A stretch of DNA of 64,000 nt from G963663775 sp963664255 (GCA_963664255.1 OY760938.1:2170001-2234000), one strand, 5' to 3'; shown: positions 45,141-55,092, counted from the stretch's first letter. The notes: a model not told the origin generated them from the sequence alone. A program made the numbers and translations.

Positions 45141-45320
45141 TTAAGGCAACACCGCACAATTCACACAAAATTGTTCAATGCATCGCTTACTGGTAGAAAC
45201 TCCGTCATATTTTACAAAAAGCCTCGCTAATACATAGAGTATTGCCTGCGTTTTTTGTTTCATCTGCCGGAATTTCTACTGACGTAAGCAATACATCAGA
45301 ATTGTGCGGTATCGCCTTAA
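45141..45320. repeat. 180-bp element with 22-bp inverted ends (second repeat family)
   Basis: The left end TTAAGGCAACACCGCACAAT and the right end, read on the other strand TTAAGGCGATACCGCACAAT, match over 22 bases with two transitions. CGCTTACTGGTAGAAACTCCG and its counterpart extend the pairing inward. It carries no coding frame, so it looks like a MITE-type element. It is unrelated to the 201-bp family and starts right after the peroxiredoxin stop. Confidence 0.75.
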
Positions 45321-45389
45321 AAATAGCAAAAAATGCGTGATGCCTATATCGGAGAAACAACAGAAAAGATGTTGAATATAAATTTTGTC

Positions 45390-45418
45390 TTTACAGAACC
45401 GCAGGTATGTGCTATTAT
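45390..45418 (+). promoter_or_regulatory. Promoter of the SRP RNA gene
   Basis: TTTACA (45390-45395) and TATTAT (45413-45418) are 17 bases apart with TGC before the -10, a strong extended promoter for a stable RNA. Confidence 0.7.
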
Positions 45419-45437
45419 AAACTGTAACTATTCAAAG

Positions 45438-45741
45438 CAGTGTCGCAAAAGGCCGCACTAGTCGGGGCGTTAGCGGTGCCTTGTACCTGTAGTCCGCTAT
45501 AACAGGGATGAATTCCGATGGATGAGGGGCGAATTTGTTATATCAGTGGTCATAATGTGCAACGATGAGAAACCGGTACTGCGCAACAGCGGACTGTGAA
45601 TCATGTCAGGCGGGGAACCGAGCAGCATTAAGCGGAAACCATTGTGTGCCGCAGAACTGCCGATTTCGAGTTGCTCTTGTGGAAATACGGTGATAGATTC
45701 GATTCAAACCGTTGGTGTGCGGTCTTTTGCGGCACTGCTTT
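45438..45741 (+). ncRNA. ffs: Signal recognition particle RNA, large Gram-positive type
   Basis: The RNA is about 304 nt. The ends pair: GTGTCGCAAAAGGCCGCAC near 45440 with GTGCGGTCTTTTGCGGCAC near 45717-45735. An Alu-like domain near 45465-45530 has GGTGCCTTGTACCTG and CCGCTATAACAGGG. The Ffh-binding tip is unmistakable: CAGG (45607), then CGG-GGAA-CCG, then AGCAG (45621-45625), the conserved asymmetric loop with its GGAA cap. The stem next to the cap differs from the common TCC/GGA but pairs properly. The gene lies just before dnaX, as in many Bacillota. Exact ends are estimates. Confidence 0.93.
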
Positions 45742-45860
45742 TAAAAATGTAAATGCCCCAAAAGCACTGCATTGTGGAGAACAAATAGCAAAGAGGAAAA
45801 CCAATTCGTGGGCAGATGAGAAATCTGTCCATTTTTTTCTAGCATGAAAGGAATCTCTGT

Positions 45861-47486
45861 ATGTATCAGGCGCTATATCGAAAGTATCGTCCGCTGCGTT
45901 TTTCGGATGTGGTGGGTCAAAAACATATTACAGATACCTTGAAAAATCAGATGCAATCCGGCAGATTGTCCCATGCGTATATGTTCACCGGAACACGCGG
46001 AACGGGCAAAACCACCTGCGCGAAGATTTTGGCGCGTGCCGTGAACTGCGAGCAGCCAATCAACGGTGACCCGTGCAATGTGTGCCCTTCCTGTCAGGGG
46101 ATTCTGTCTGGGAATGTGCTGGATGTCTTGGAAATCGATGCCGCATCCAACAATGGTGTGGATAACATCCGAGATATTCGCGACGAAACACAATATACGC
46201 CGGCATCCGTGAAAAAGCGTGTGTATATCATTGACGAGGTGCATATGCTGTCGCAGGGCGCATTTAATGCCCTTCTCAAAATTTTGGAAGAGCCGCCTGC
46301 CCATGTGTTGTTTATTTTAGCGACAACCGATATTCATAAAGTACCCGCAACCATTTTATCGCGCTGTCAGCGGTTTGATTTTCGTCGCATCACACCGGAG
46401 CATATTTCGGCGCGGCTGATGGAGGTTGCACAGGTTGAGGGAATTCCCTTGACAGAAAGCGGCGCGGCACTCATTGCACGTTTGTCCGACGGTGCACTGC
46501 GCGATGCGCTGTCGATGCTGGACCGCACGGCGGCAGAAGGCGGCGCAATCAATGAAGCGGTTGTGGCGCAGTCGCTTGGCATTTTGGGCGGAGAGCGCAC
46601 CACAGAGCTGATGGAAGCCATTTGCACCAACCAACTGGAGGCTGCGATTGGTTTGATTGGTGAGTGCTACATCGCAGGCAGAGATTTGTCGGGTGTTTTG
46701 GAGCAGCTGCTGGGCTTGATTCGAGATATGCTGCTGGTGAAATCAGCACATAGCGGCATCAGCAATCTTTTGTCACCCATGTACAGCGAAAAAACCGTGA
46801 AAGCATTGGCAGAACAATGTGCCGCCGCTACACTGATTGCCTACACCAAGATGATGCAAGAGAGCCTTGGTCGGATGAAAAGTGCGGCAAACCGCCGCAT
46901 CGAAGCCGAGCTGTGCATTTTGCGCTTGTGCACCTTGGGCGCAGAAGCCTATGATTCCTTAGGGGGCAGGGTAGAGGCATTGGAAGAGAAGCTGCGCCAT
47001 GGAAACCTTGTGGCAGCTGCACCACCCGTTGCGCAAACAAGTGCACCCGCCCCAGCAGTGGATGCGCCACCGTGGGAAACTGGCGCGGCAGAGTCCCCTC
47101 AAGAAACGGCACAGCCCCAAAAAACCAAAAAAGACGCCCCGCGTGCCGTGATAAAGCAATGGCCTAAATGGACGCAGCTGCTCACACAACTCACTGGAAA
47201 AATCAATACAGCTGCGCATACCAATCTGAAAGTATCCGCAACCGCTGTTTTGGAAGGCAATACGCTGACCATTCTGACCGATGACGGCGTGACCTATATG
47301 CTTGCCACTGCGGGGAACACCAAAGAAGTGATTATACGCGAAGCGGCGGCCATCTTAGGTGCGTCTTGCACGGTGAAAATTCGGGAAGCATCCGAAGCAA
47401 ATGAAATCATCGAAAATGATGCAGTCGATGCGGCGCTGCAAAAAGCGGAGTCCGTCGGCATTGAAATTACACAATTAGATTCATAG
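45861..47486 (+). CDS. dnaX: DNA polymerase III subunit gamma/tau
   Basis: The 541-residue clamp-loader ATPase has GTRGTGKTTCAKI (Walker A), four Cys of a zinc site (CEQPINGDPCNVCPSC), IIDEVHMLS and an SRC sensor (LSRCQRF). A proline/alanine-rich linker (about 390-425) and a C-terminal tau-type domain follow. It loads the sliding clamp at replication forks. AAAGGA precedes ATG 45861. It heads the conserved dnaX-ybaB-recR unit, 120 bases after SRP RNA. Confidence 0.97.
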   Translation: MYQALYRKYRPLRFSDVVGQKHITDTLKNQMQSGRLSHAYMFTGTRGTGKTTCAKILARAVNCEQPINGDPCNVCPSCQGILSGNVLDVLEIDAASNNGVDNIRDIRDETQYTPASVKKRVYIIDEVHMLSQGAFNALLKILEEPPAHVLFILATTDIHKVPATILSRCQRFDFRRITPEHISARLMEVAQVEGIPLTESGAALIARLSDGALRDALSMLDRTAAEGGAINEAVVAQSLGILGGERTTELMEAICTNQLEAAIGLIGECYIAGRDLSGVLEQLLGLIRDMLLVKSAHSGISNLLSPMYSEKTVKALAEQCAAATLIAYTKMMQESLGRMKSAANRRIEAELCILRLCTLGAEAYDSLGGRVEALEEKLRHGNLVAAAPPVAQTSAPAPAVDAPPWETGAAESPQETAQPQKTKKDAPRAVIKQWPKWTQLLTQLTGKINTAAHTNLKVSATAVLEGNTLTILTDDGVTYMLATAGNTKEVIIREAAAILGASCTVKIREASEANEIIENDAVDAALQKAESVGIEITQLDS

Positions 47487-47499
47487 GAGGAAATTGGAT

Positions 47500-47853
47500 A
47501 TGGCAAAGGGTAAGTTTGGCGGCATGGGTGGCATGGGCGGCGGCATGAATATGCAGGCCATGATTAAGCAGGCGCAGAAGATGCAGCAGGATATGCTAAA
47601 GGCACAGGAAGAAATTGCAAATCGTGAAACCGTTGCGACCGCAGGCGGCGGCATGGTTAAGGTGACGATTCAAGGCACTGGTCAGCTGACATCCTTGGAA
47701 ATCAAGCCGGAAGCGGTCGACCCAGATGATATTGAGATGCTGCAGGATATGATTTTGGCGGCAGTGAACGAAGGCTTGCGCTCTGCCGCGGAAGCATCTG
47801 AAAACGAAATGAAAAAAGCCACTGGCGGCGGCGCTATGCCAGGGCTGTTCTAA
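47500..47853 (+). CDS. ybaB: YbaB/EbfC family nucleoid-associated protein
   Basis: The 117-residue protein has a Gly/Met-rich start (MAKGKFGGMGGMGGG), then MIKQAQKMQQDMLKAQEEI and the core ATAGGGMVKVTIQGTGQL. It forms dimers that bind DNA. ATG 47500 with GGAGG upstream is preferred to TTG 47494. It lies between dnaX and recR, its usual place. Confidence 0.96.
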   Translation: MAKGKFGGMGGMGGGMNMQAMIKQAQKMQQDMLKAQEEIANRETVATAGGGMVKVTIQGTGQLTSLEIKPEAVDPDDIEMLQDMILAAVNEGLRSAAEASENEMKKATGGGAMPGLF

Positions 47854-47861
47854 GCGCAGCG

Positions 47862-48467
47862 ATGTATTTATTACCGTTAGCAGTCGAACGACTGATTGAA
47901 GAATTCTCAAAATTACCGGGAATCGGTCCAAAAACCGCCCAACGCTTGGCGTTTTACATCTTGGGAGCAACCAAAGAAGACGCAGAGCTGTTTGCAAGCG
48001 CAATCCGTGACGCCAAGGAAGCAGTATTCACCTGCACTATATGCCAAAATCTAACAGACCAGCCGGTTTGCTCGATTTGCTCGGATGATGCACGAAATCA
48101 TCATCAGATTTGCGTGGTCACAGACCCCAAGGATGTGATTGCATTTGAGCGCACGCGGGAATATAACGGACTGTATCATGTGCTGCATGGTGTGATTTCG
48201 CCGCTGAACCATATTGGACCGGATGATATTCGGATTCGAGAGCTGATTCAGCGCGTCAGTGATGAGGAGCAGGATGTCACGGAAATTATCGTTGCCACCA
48301 ACCCAGACACCGAAGGCGAGGCTACAGCGATGTACATTTCACGCTTGCTGCGCCCGTTTGGCATCAAAATCACGCGATTGGCATATGGTATTCCGGTAGG
48401 CGGACATTTGGAATACATTGATGAAGTGACCTTGATGCGTGCCCTAGAAGGACGGCGGGAAATTTAG
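47862..48467 (+). CDS. recR: Recombination mediator RecR
   Basis: The 201-residue protein has the helix-hairpin-helix LPGIGPKTAQRLAF, a four-Cys zinc finger (CTICQN to CSIC) and a Toprim domain (ICVVTDPKDVIAFE, ATNPDTEGEATA). It helps RecF/RecO load RecA at gaps. It starts 8 bases after ybaB in the same operon. Confidence 0.98.
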   Translation: MYLLPLAVERLIEEFSKLPGIGPKTAQRLAFYILGATKEDAELFASAIRDAKEAVFTCTICQNLTDQPVCSICSDDARNHHQICVVTDPKDVIAFERTREYNGLYHVLHGVISPLNHIGPDDIRIRELIQRVSDEEQDVTEIIVATNPDTEGEATAMYISRLLRPFGIKITRLAYGIPVGGHLEYIDEVTLMRALEGRREI

Positions 48468-48509
48468 CGGCAGACAGCCGTTCATCGAAAATCAATGATA
48501 ATGATGTGG

Positions 48510-48559
48510 AAAAGCCATGGGAAGACGCAGTTTGCCGCTGCCGCTGCCATGGCTTTTTT
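48510..48559 (+). terminator. Terminator after recR
   Basis: AAAAGCCATGG (48510-48520) pairs with CCATGGCTTTT (48547-48557), followed by two more T. A short GC-rich helix lies inside. Confidence 0.8.
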
Positions 48560-48669
48560 GCAGTGGCACACGGGCGGATGACAGGGGGATTCTGTGGAAT
48601 GTGTACAGCGGCAGGACAAGGAGGCGCGTCACTTTTTTAAAATGCACTCTTCTAAAATAGTGCAAGATT

Positions 48670-48678
48670 TGCTATACT
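48670..48678 (+). promoter_or_regulatory. Extended -10 promoter of the murB unit
   Basis: TGCTATACT (48670-48678) is an extended -10. The -35 (TTCTAA near 48650) is weak. murB starts 50 bases downstream. Confidence 0.45.
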
Positions 48679-48728
48679 AAAAATATAGTCTATTTAGTGT
48701 GAAAAATATGGGGCGGAGGTCGCTTTTT

Positions 48729-49637
48729 ATGGGAGATATACACGCTTATCTGCGTGCATTACAGCCTTTTTCAGGAGAAATTGACATTCTTTTTGATGAA
48801 ATTATGGCACGACATACAACATTCCGCATTGGAGGACCGGCAGAGGTGTTTCTTTCTCCGAAAAGCATTGATGCCTTTGGCAAGTGCATTGGAGAAGCCA
48901 ACCGCCAGGGGCTGCCGTATGCAGTGATTGGCAACGGCTCTAATCTGTTGGTGCATGATGAAGGGGTGCAGGGGATTGTGATCTGTACAGGAGAACTGCG
49001 GGAGATGCAGGTTTCCGGTGTGCAAATGCAGGTGCAAGCGGGGGCTTTGCTGGCACAGGTTGCAAAATTGGCATTGACCTATGGCTTGACCGGATTTGAG
49101 TTTGCAGCTGGTATTCCAGGCTCGGTTGGCGGTGCGGTGTTTATGAACGCAGGTGCATATGACGGGCAAATGGCACAGGTGGTGACACAGGTGCAGTATC
49201 TGGACGAAAATGGGCAGGTGCATACCTTGTCGGGTGCGCAATGCGCGTTTGGGTATCGTGACAGCATTTTCCGCAGGCATCCGAATTGGAGCGTTGCTGC
49301 TGTAACACTCACCCTGCAAGCCGGGGAAGCCGAACAAATCGAAGCACATATGGCGGATTTGGCGGCACGCCGGCGAGAAAAGCAGCCGCTCAATTATCCA
49401 TCTGCCGGCAGCACCTTCAAGCGTCCCGAAGGGCACTTTGCAGGCGCATTGATTGAACAAGCGGGGCTGATGGGGCATTCTATTGGCGGAGCGCAGGTTT
49501 CGGAAAAGCATGCGGGATTTTTAATCAATCGTGGTGGGGCGTCCTATAGCGAGGTGCAGGAATTGATTGCGCTGGTGCAGCAAACTGTGCAGTCACACAG
49601 CGGTGTGCGGCTGGAATGCGAAGTGCAAACCCTGTAA
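48729..49637 (+). CDS. murB: UDP-N-acetylenolpyruvoylglucosamine reductase
   Basis: The 302-residue flavoprotein has the FAD-binding TTFRIGGPAEVF, VIGNGSNLLV and the block FAAGIPGSVGGAVFMNAGAYDG. SAGSTFKRPEGHFAG near residue 225 carries the proton-donor Ser. It completes UDP-MurNAc synthesis for peptidoglycan. ATG 48729 has GGAGG 9 bases upstream; the open frame from 48699 is less likely. It heads a run of co-directional genes murB-rapZ-whiA-dnaE. Confidence 0.97.
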   Translation: MGDIHAYLRALQPFSGEIDILFDEIMARHTTFRIGGPAEVFLSPKSIDAFGKCIGEANRQGLPYAVIGNGSNLLVHDEGVQGIVICTGELREMQVSGVQMQVQAGALLAQVAKLALTYGLTGFEFAAGIPGSVGGAVFMNAGAYDGQMAQVVTQVQYLDENGQVHTLSGAQCAFGYRDSIFRRHPNWSVAAVTLTLQAGEAEQIEAHMADLAARRREKQPLNYPSAGSTFKRPEGHFAGALIEQAGLMGHSIGGAQVSEKHAGFLINRGGASYSEVQELIALVQQTVQSHSGVRLECEVQTL

Positions 49638-49690
49638 ACGGGAGATGGGAAGAATAGGAATGGGATAAAGGCGGAAGCGAGGGGCAAAAA

Positions 49691-50551
49691 GTGTATTTCT
49701 TAATCATATCCGGTATGTCCGGTGCAGGGAAGAGCCGCGCGGTTGCGACATTGGAGGATTTTGGATTTTATTGTGTAGATAATCTGCCGATTGCGCTGAT
49801 TCCAAAATTTGCTGAAATCTGTCTGGCGGCAACAGAACGCTATGAAAAAGTGGCATTGGTGACCGATGTGCGTGCAGGAAATGACTTTGCAAAGCTGTTT
49901 GAGTCGTTGGACAGCATCCAGAGCATGGGGTGTGAATATCGGATTTTATTTTTAGAAACCGCAAATAACACGCTCATCAATCGATTCAAAGAAACACGGC
50001 GCAAGCATCCCTTGATGGAAAAAGGCATCAGCATGGCGCAGGCAATTATGCTGGAGCGTGAAATGTTGGAAGGGGTGCGCGGCAAGGCAGATTATGTGAT
50101 TGACACCACCAATTTATCTGCGACAGGACTGCGCGAAAAGCTGGTGAAGCTGTTTTCGGCATCCAATGAAAAAACGCTGTTTGAAGTCACAGTGCAATCC
50201 TTTGGGTTCAAATATGGTATGCCGACCGATGCGGATTTGGTGTTCGATGTGCGCTTTTTACCCAATCCGTATTACGAAATTTGCTTGCGCGAAAAAAATG
50301 GAACCGATGCGCAGGTGCGGGAGTATGTGTTTCGAGATGGCACGGCAGATGCATTGATGCAGCATTTGACGGGTCTGATTGATTTTTTGCTGCCACGCTA
50401 TGCAGCAGAGGGGAAAACCTCCATTGTGATTGCCATCGGCTGCACAGGCGGCAAGCATCGCTCGGTTGCGATTACACAGGCGCTGGCGGCGCATATCTTG
50501 AAAAATGGCTATCACACCACAACGGTGCATCGAGATTATCAGAAAGGGTAG
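49691..50551 (+). CDS. rapZ: RapZ/YvcJ family nucleotide-binding protein
   Basis: The 286-residue protein has a Walker A loop (SGMSGAGKSRA) at the N terminus and the RapZ C-terminal domain with FDVRFLPNPYY and AIGCTGGKHRSVAI. In Gram-negatives RapZ steers GlmS mRNA control; in Bacillota YvcJ hydrolyses nucleotides and affects competence or envelope growth. GTG 49691 is the start, with GAGGGG upstream. whiA follows after 6 bases. yvcK, which often lies between these two, is absent here. Confidence 0.95.
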   Translation: MYFLIISGMSGAGKSRAVATLEDFGFYCVDNLPIALIPKFAEICLAATERYEKVALVTDVRAGNDFAKLFESLDSIQSMGCEYRILFLETANNTLINRFKETRRKHPLMEKGISMAQAIMLEREMLEGVRGKADYVIDTTNLSATGLREKLVKLFSASNEKTLFEVTVQSFGFKYGMPTDADLVFDVRFLPNPYYEICLREKNGTDAQVREYVFRDGTADALMQHLTGLIDFLLPRYAAEGKTSIVIAIGCTGGKHRSVAITQALAAHILKNGYHTTTVHRDYQKG

Positions 50552-50557
50552 TAGGTC

Positions 50558-51475
50558 ATGTCCTTTTCCGCACAAACAAAGAATGAACTGTGCAAACCGC
50601 CTCTTTCTTCGGTTTGCTGCAGCACAGCAGAAGCATATGGCGCACTTTTGGCAGGCGGCACCTTTTCTTATCAGGAAATTCGCTTGGCAACTGAGCATTT
50701 GGTGGTGGCAAAACGCCTGTGTCTGCTGCTGTTGCGTGCATTTCATGTGGAGGCATCCATTTCTAAGAACGGTCGCAAGCATCTGATACAGATTACAAAA
50801 CAACGTGATTTGCAGCAAATTTTAGGCGCATTGGGGTACGATTTTAAATATTACATCACCTATCACCTCAATCGGAACATTGTAGAGAACAGCTGCTGTG
50901 CGGCGGCATTTTTGCGGGGAATGTTTCTGATGACGGGTGCTGTGGCAAGTCCCGAGAAAAAATGCCATTTGGAGCTGAAAATTACCCATCGCACCCTGTG
51001 CCGAGAAGTGATGAGCCTCATGCTGGATATGGAGCTGTTTCCGAAAATGACCGAACGCCGTGCATGCGGTCTGCTCTATTTCAAAGATACCACACGGGTG
51101 GAGGATTTTTTGACACTCATCGGTGCTTCCCATGCGGCGCTGGCGATTATGGAGGCAAAGGTGGAAAAAAATCTGCGCAACGCAGTCAATCGGCAGGTGA
51201 ATTGCGAAACTGCCAATTTGATGAAAGCCACCGATGCTTCCGTGCGGCAGATTGCGGCAATCGAGCGGGTGCTTGCCAAAGGCGGCACAGAGGCATTTCC
51301 TGAGGCATTGCGGGAAACCGTGCGCCTGCGGCGGGAGCATCCCATGGCGAGCCTGTCGGAACTTGCCGCACTGTTTGAACCACCCATTAGCAAACCGGGG
51401 TTAAGCCACCGCCTGCGCCGCATTTTGGCATTTGCGGAGGAATATGCTCCCACCCCAGAAAAGGAGATTTTATGA
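50558..51475 (+). CDS. whiA: DNA-binding protein WhiA
   Basis: The 305-residue protein has the degenerate LAGLIDADG homing-endonuclease-like N-terminal half (GALLAGGTFSY, FLRGMFLMTGAVASP) and a C-terminal helix-turn-helix (SLSELAALFEPPISKPGLSHRLRRI). WhiA controls sporulation genes in actinobacteria and chromosome segregation and division in Bacillota. It overlaps dnaE by four bases (ATGA). Confidence 0.96.
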   Translation: MSFSAQTKNELCKPPLSSVCCSTAEAYGALLAGGTFSYQEIRLATEHLVVAKRLCLLLLRAFHVEASISKNGRKHLIQITKQRDLQQILGALGYDFKYYITYHLNRNIVENSCCAAAFLRGMFLMTGAVASPEKKCHLELKITHRTLCREVMSLMLDMELFPKMTERRACGLLYFKDTTRVEDFLTLIGASHAALAIMEAKVEKNLRNAVNRQVNCETANLMKATDASVRQIAAIERVLAKGGTEAFPEALRETVRLRREHPMASLSELAALFEPPISKPGLSHRLRRILAFAEEYAPTPEKEIL

Positions 51476-54400
51476 GCAACTTCGCACATCTGCATGTGCA
51501 TAGCGAATACAGTTTGTTGGACGGTGCTTGCCGCATCGAGCAGTTGGTGGAGCGTGTGGCGGCCTTGGGGCAGCAGCATATCGCACTGACCGACCACGGT
51601 GCTATGTATGGCGTGATTGATTTTTATCGTGCGGCAAAGGCAAAGGGTCTGCATCCTGTCATTGGCTGTGAGGTCTATTTGGCACCTGGGTCGCGGCATG
51701 ACCGTGCTTATCGCAATGGGGAATGGCACACCCATTTGATTTTGCTGTGCCAGAATATGCAGGGGTATCGCAATCTCATTCACATGGTCAGTGAAGGCTT
51801 TACGAGCGGATTTTATATGAAACCACGTGTGGACATGGAACTGCTGCGGCAGCATCATGAGGGGTTGATTTGTCTTTCTGCGTGCTTGGCAGGACAAATT
51901 CCACGGATGCTGATGAATGGCGATTATGCAGGTGCAAAAGCACAGGCGGAGCAGTTTGAGGAGATTTTTGGACAGGGCAATTTCTATCTGGAAGTGCAAG
52001 ACCATGGCATTGCCGAGCAGGCACGTGTCAATCGTCAGCTATTTCGATTATCGGAAGAAACGGGCATTCCGCTGGTTGCCACCAACGATGCGCATTATTT
52101 GACACGGGAAGATGCCAAGCTGCAGGATGTGCTGATGGCAATTCAGATGGGCAAAACTGTGGATGACCCGACGCGTATGAAATTTGAAACCGATGCGTTT
52201 TATATCAAAAGTCGGGAAGAAATGGCGCAGCTGTTTCCCGAGCATTTGGAAGCACTGGATAATACCGTGAAAATCGCCCAACGCTGTCAGGTAGAATTTG
52301 AGTTTGGGAAATATCACTTGCCGGAATTTGACGTGCCACAGGGATATACGGCGCAATCGTATTTGCAGAAGCTGTGTGATGAAGGCTTTGCCAAGCGATA
52401 TACACAGGATGACGGCAGTATGCGGGAGCGTCTGCAATATGAAATCGACATGATTGCGAAAATGGGTTTTTTGGACTATTTTTTGATTGTGTCGGACTTT
52501 ATTGCCTATGCAAAACAACAGGGTATCCCTGTAGGGCCTGGCAGAGGTTCAGCGGCGGGCTCCATCGTTTCCTACTGTTTGGGCATCACGGATTTGGACC
52601 CGATACAATATTCCTTGTATTTTGAACGGTTTCTCAATCCGGAACGTGTGTCGATGCCTGATATTGATATTGATTTTTGCTATGTGCGTCGTCCCGAAGT
52701 GATTCAATACGTGACAGAAAAATATGGAAAAGACCGTGTGGCGCAAATTGTTACCTTTGGTACGATGGCGGCACGTGGTGCGATTCGGGATGTGGGGCGT
52801 GCTTTGTCCATTCCGTATAACGACGTGGATGTGGTGGCAAAGCAGATTCCAATGGAGCTGCACATCACGATTGACAAGGCACTCAAGGCGAATCCAGAAC
52901 TGAAACAGTCCTATGACGAAAACCCGACCGTCAAGCAGCTGATTGACACCGCGCGTGGATTGGAAGGCATGCCACGTCATGCTTCCACCCATGCGGCAGG
53001 GGTTGTGATTACCAAAGAGCCTGTGGATACCTATGTGCCCTTGTCACGCAATGATGAGCAAATTGTAACGCAGTTTACCATGGTAACCTTGGAGGAATTG
53101 GGGCTGCTCAAGATGGACTTCCTAGGGCTGCGCAACTTGACCGTTATCCAAGATGCAGAAGCCATGGTACAGCGGCATACACCATCTTTTTCGATGGAAA
53201 CCGCGTCGCTAGAGGATGAAGCCACCTTTCAGATGCTGTGGCAGGGCAAAACCGCAGGGGTCTTTCAGCTGGAATCAGCAGGCATTACCAATGTCGTGAC
53301 GGGTCTGCGTCCGCAGTCGATTGAAGACATCACCGCAGTAGTTGCGCTGTATCGTCCCGGACCGATGCAGTCCATTCCACGTTATATCGAGTGCCGACAT
53401 GACCCATCCAAGGTGCAGTATCTGCATCCATTGCTCGAGCCGATTCTGTCGGTCACGTATGGATGTATGGTCTATCAAGAACAGGTGATGGAAGTGTTCC
53501 GTCGTATCGCAGGCTATTCTCTGGGTAAGGCAGACATGGTGCGCCGCGCGATGAGCAAGAAAAAGTTTAAGGAACTGGAGCGAGAGCGGGTCAATTTCAT
53601 CTATGGCAATGAGGAATTGGGCATTTTGGGTGCGGTACAGCATGGTGTGGATGAAAAAATTGCGGCAGTCATATTCGACCAGATTCTGGATTTTGCCAAC
53701 TATGCCTTTAACAAGGCGCATGCTGTGTGCTATGCGGTGGTGTCTTATCGCACAGCATATTTGAAGTGCCACTATCCGCGGGAATATATGGCGGCACTGT
53801 TGACTTCCGTACTGGATGTGTCCAATAAAGTATCTGAATATATCGCGGCGGCTCGGGATATGGGCATCAAAGTACTACCGCCTGATGTCAACGAATCGTA
53901 TGATGGATTTTCGGTCAGCGGGGAGCACATTCGCTTCGGATTGGCGGCGGTCAAGAACGTTGGGCGTGGATTTATGCGTGCATTGGTCGAGGAACGGCAG
54001 CAAAACGGTGCGTTTACATCGTTTCAAGATTTCTGTGAGCGTATGTACGAGCGGGAACTCAATCGGCGTGCGCTGGACAGCTTAATTAAGGCAGGGGCGT
54101 TTGATTCCATGGGCAATCGGCGCAGTCAACTGCTGCAAATCTATCATCGTGTGCTGGATGCAGTGGCGCAAAATCGCAGACAGAATCTAGAGGGGCAGCT
54201 GGATTTATTCGGCATGGGCAACATACAAATCAAAGATGTGGAAATTGAAATGCCGGACATTGCAGAATCCACCAAGCAGGAGTTGCTGTCGATGGAGAAG
54301 GAAACCACAGGGCTGTATCTTTCCGGACATCCGATGGATGAATATCGGGGACTTGCTTTGCAGGCACAGGCGGCACCTATCCATGAGATTGTGGACAGCT

Positions 54401-54975
54401 TTAATGGAGAAGGCGCGTCAAATACCTATCACGATGGGATGCAGGTGCGGTTAGCTTGCGTGGTGACAGCTGTGCGGCTGAAATCCACCAAAAGCGGTGC
54501 GATGATGGCATATGTCACTGTAGAAGATGTGTCTGGCGGCATTGAACTCGTGGTGTTCCCCAAAACCCTGCAGCAGTCCGGTGCATACATCAAAGAGGAC
54601 ATGGCGGTTTTGATTAGCGGGCGCATTGACGCACGAGAAGATGAAGCACCGAAAATCATTGCCGCCGAAGTGGTGCCTTTGACAGAGGAATATATCCAGA
54701 AGCGGCAAGCCTATCAGCCTGCACTGAGTGAGAGGCAGGCGCAGGAAGCGGCAAAAATGAAGCTTTACCTGCAGGTGCCAAGCCGAGATTGTGCGCAAAT
54801 GCAGGAAATCAAAGCATTGCTGCAGCAATATCATGGTATTATGCCGGTGGTGCTCTACACGCAGGATGAGAAAAAAAAGCTGAGTGCACCGCGGAATTTG
54901 TGGATACGGCGAGATTTATTGCTTTTAGAAAAATTACGGTTTATTCTTGGTGAAAATAATGTTATAATTAGGTAG
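51472..54975 (+). CDS. dnaE: DNA polymerase III alpha subunit, DnaE type
   Basis: The 1167-residue polymerase begins with a PHP domain (HLHVHSEYSLLDG, LTDHGAMYG). The palm domain has GPGRGSAAGS and the catalytic Asp cluster MPDIDIDF near residue 400. A helix-hairpin-helix and an OB-fold (VRLACVVTAVRLKSTKSGAMM, near 985-1050) follow at the C terminus. It copies DNA at the fork, with PolC as the usual partner in Bacillota. Its start overlaps whiA, so the two are coupled. Confidence 0.97.
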   Translation: MSNFAHLHVHSEYSLLDGACRIEQLVERVAALGQQHIALTDHGAMYGVIDFYRAAKAKGLHPVIGCEVYLAPGSRHDRAYRNGEWHTHLILLCQNMQGYRNLIHMVSEGFTSGFYMKPRVDMELLRQHHEGLICLSACLAGQIPRMLMNGDYAGAKAQAEQFEEIFGQGNFYLEVQDHGIAEQARVNRQLFRLSEETGIPLVATNDAHYLTREDAKLQDVLMAIQMGKTVDDPTRMKFETDAFYIKSREEMAQLFPEHLEALDNTVKIAQRCQVEFEFGKYHLPEFDVPQGYTAQSYLQKLCDEGFAKRYTQDDGSMRERLQYEIDMIAKMGFLDYFLIVSDFIAYAKQQGIPVGPGRGSAAGSIVSYCLGITDLDPIQYSLYFERFLNPERVSMPDIDIDFCYVRRPEVIQYVTEKYGKDRVAQIVTFGTMAARGAIRDVGRALSIPYNDVDVVAKQIPMELHITIDKALKANPELKQSYDENPTVKQLIDTARGLEGMPRHASTHAAGVVITKEPVDTYVPLSRNDEQIVTQFTMVTLEELGLLKMDFLGLRNLTVIQDAEAMVQRHTPSFSMETASLEDEATFQMLWQGKTAGVFQLESAGITNVVTGLRPQSIEDITAVVALYRPGPMQSIPRYIECRHDPSKVQYLHPLLEPILSVTYGCMVYQEQVMEVFRRIAGYSLGKADMVRRAMSKKKFKELERERVNFIYGNEELGILGAVQHGVDEKIAAVIFDQILDFANYAFNKAHAVCYAVVSYRTAYLKCHYPREYMAALLTSVLDVSNKVSEYIAAARDMGIKVLPPDVNESYDGFSVSGEHIRFGLAAVKNVGRGFMRALVEERQQNGAFTSFQDFCERMYERELNRRALDSLIKAGAFDSMGNRRSQLLQIYHRVLDAVAQNRRQNLEGQLDLFGMGNIQIKDVEIEMPDIAESTKQELLSMEKETTGLYLSGHPMDEYRGLALQAQAAPIHEIVDSFNGEGASNTYHDGMQVRLACVVTAVRLKSTKSGAMMAYVTVEDVSGGIELVVFPKTLQQSGAYIKEDMAVLISGRIDAREDEAPKIIAAEVVPLTEEYIQKRQAYQPALSERQAQEAAKMKLYLQVPSRDCAQMQEIKALLQQYHGIMPVVLYTQDEKKKLSAPRNLWIRRDLLLLEKLRFILGENNVIIR

Positions 54976-55092
54976 GATAAAGATGCGTTCAGATTCTGCG
55001 CGCAGGAAAAATCGCTGAAACGGTGCAAAGCCGCAAAAGAGCAGACTGCTTTTCCAGTGGGTGCACCTAACCATTTACGGAGGGAAAAATCA

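Noticed and set aside
45644..45847. 67-residue frame before dnaX
   Set aside because: It lies within and beyond the SRP RNA, which explains the sequence conservation.
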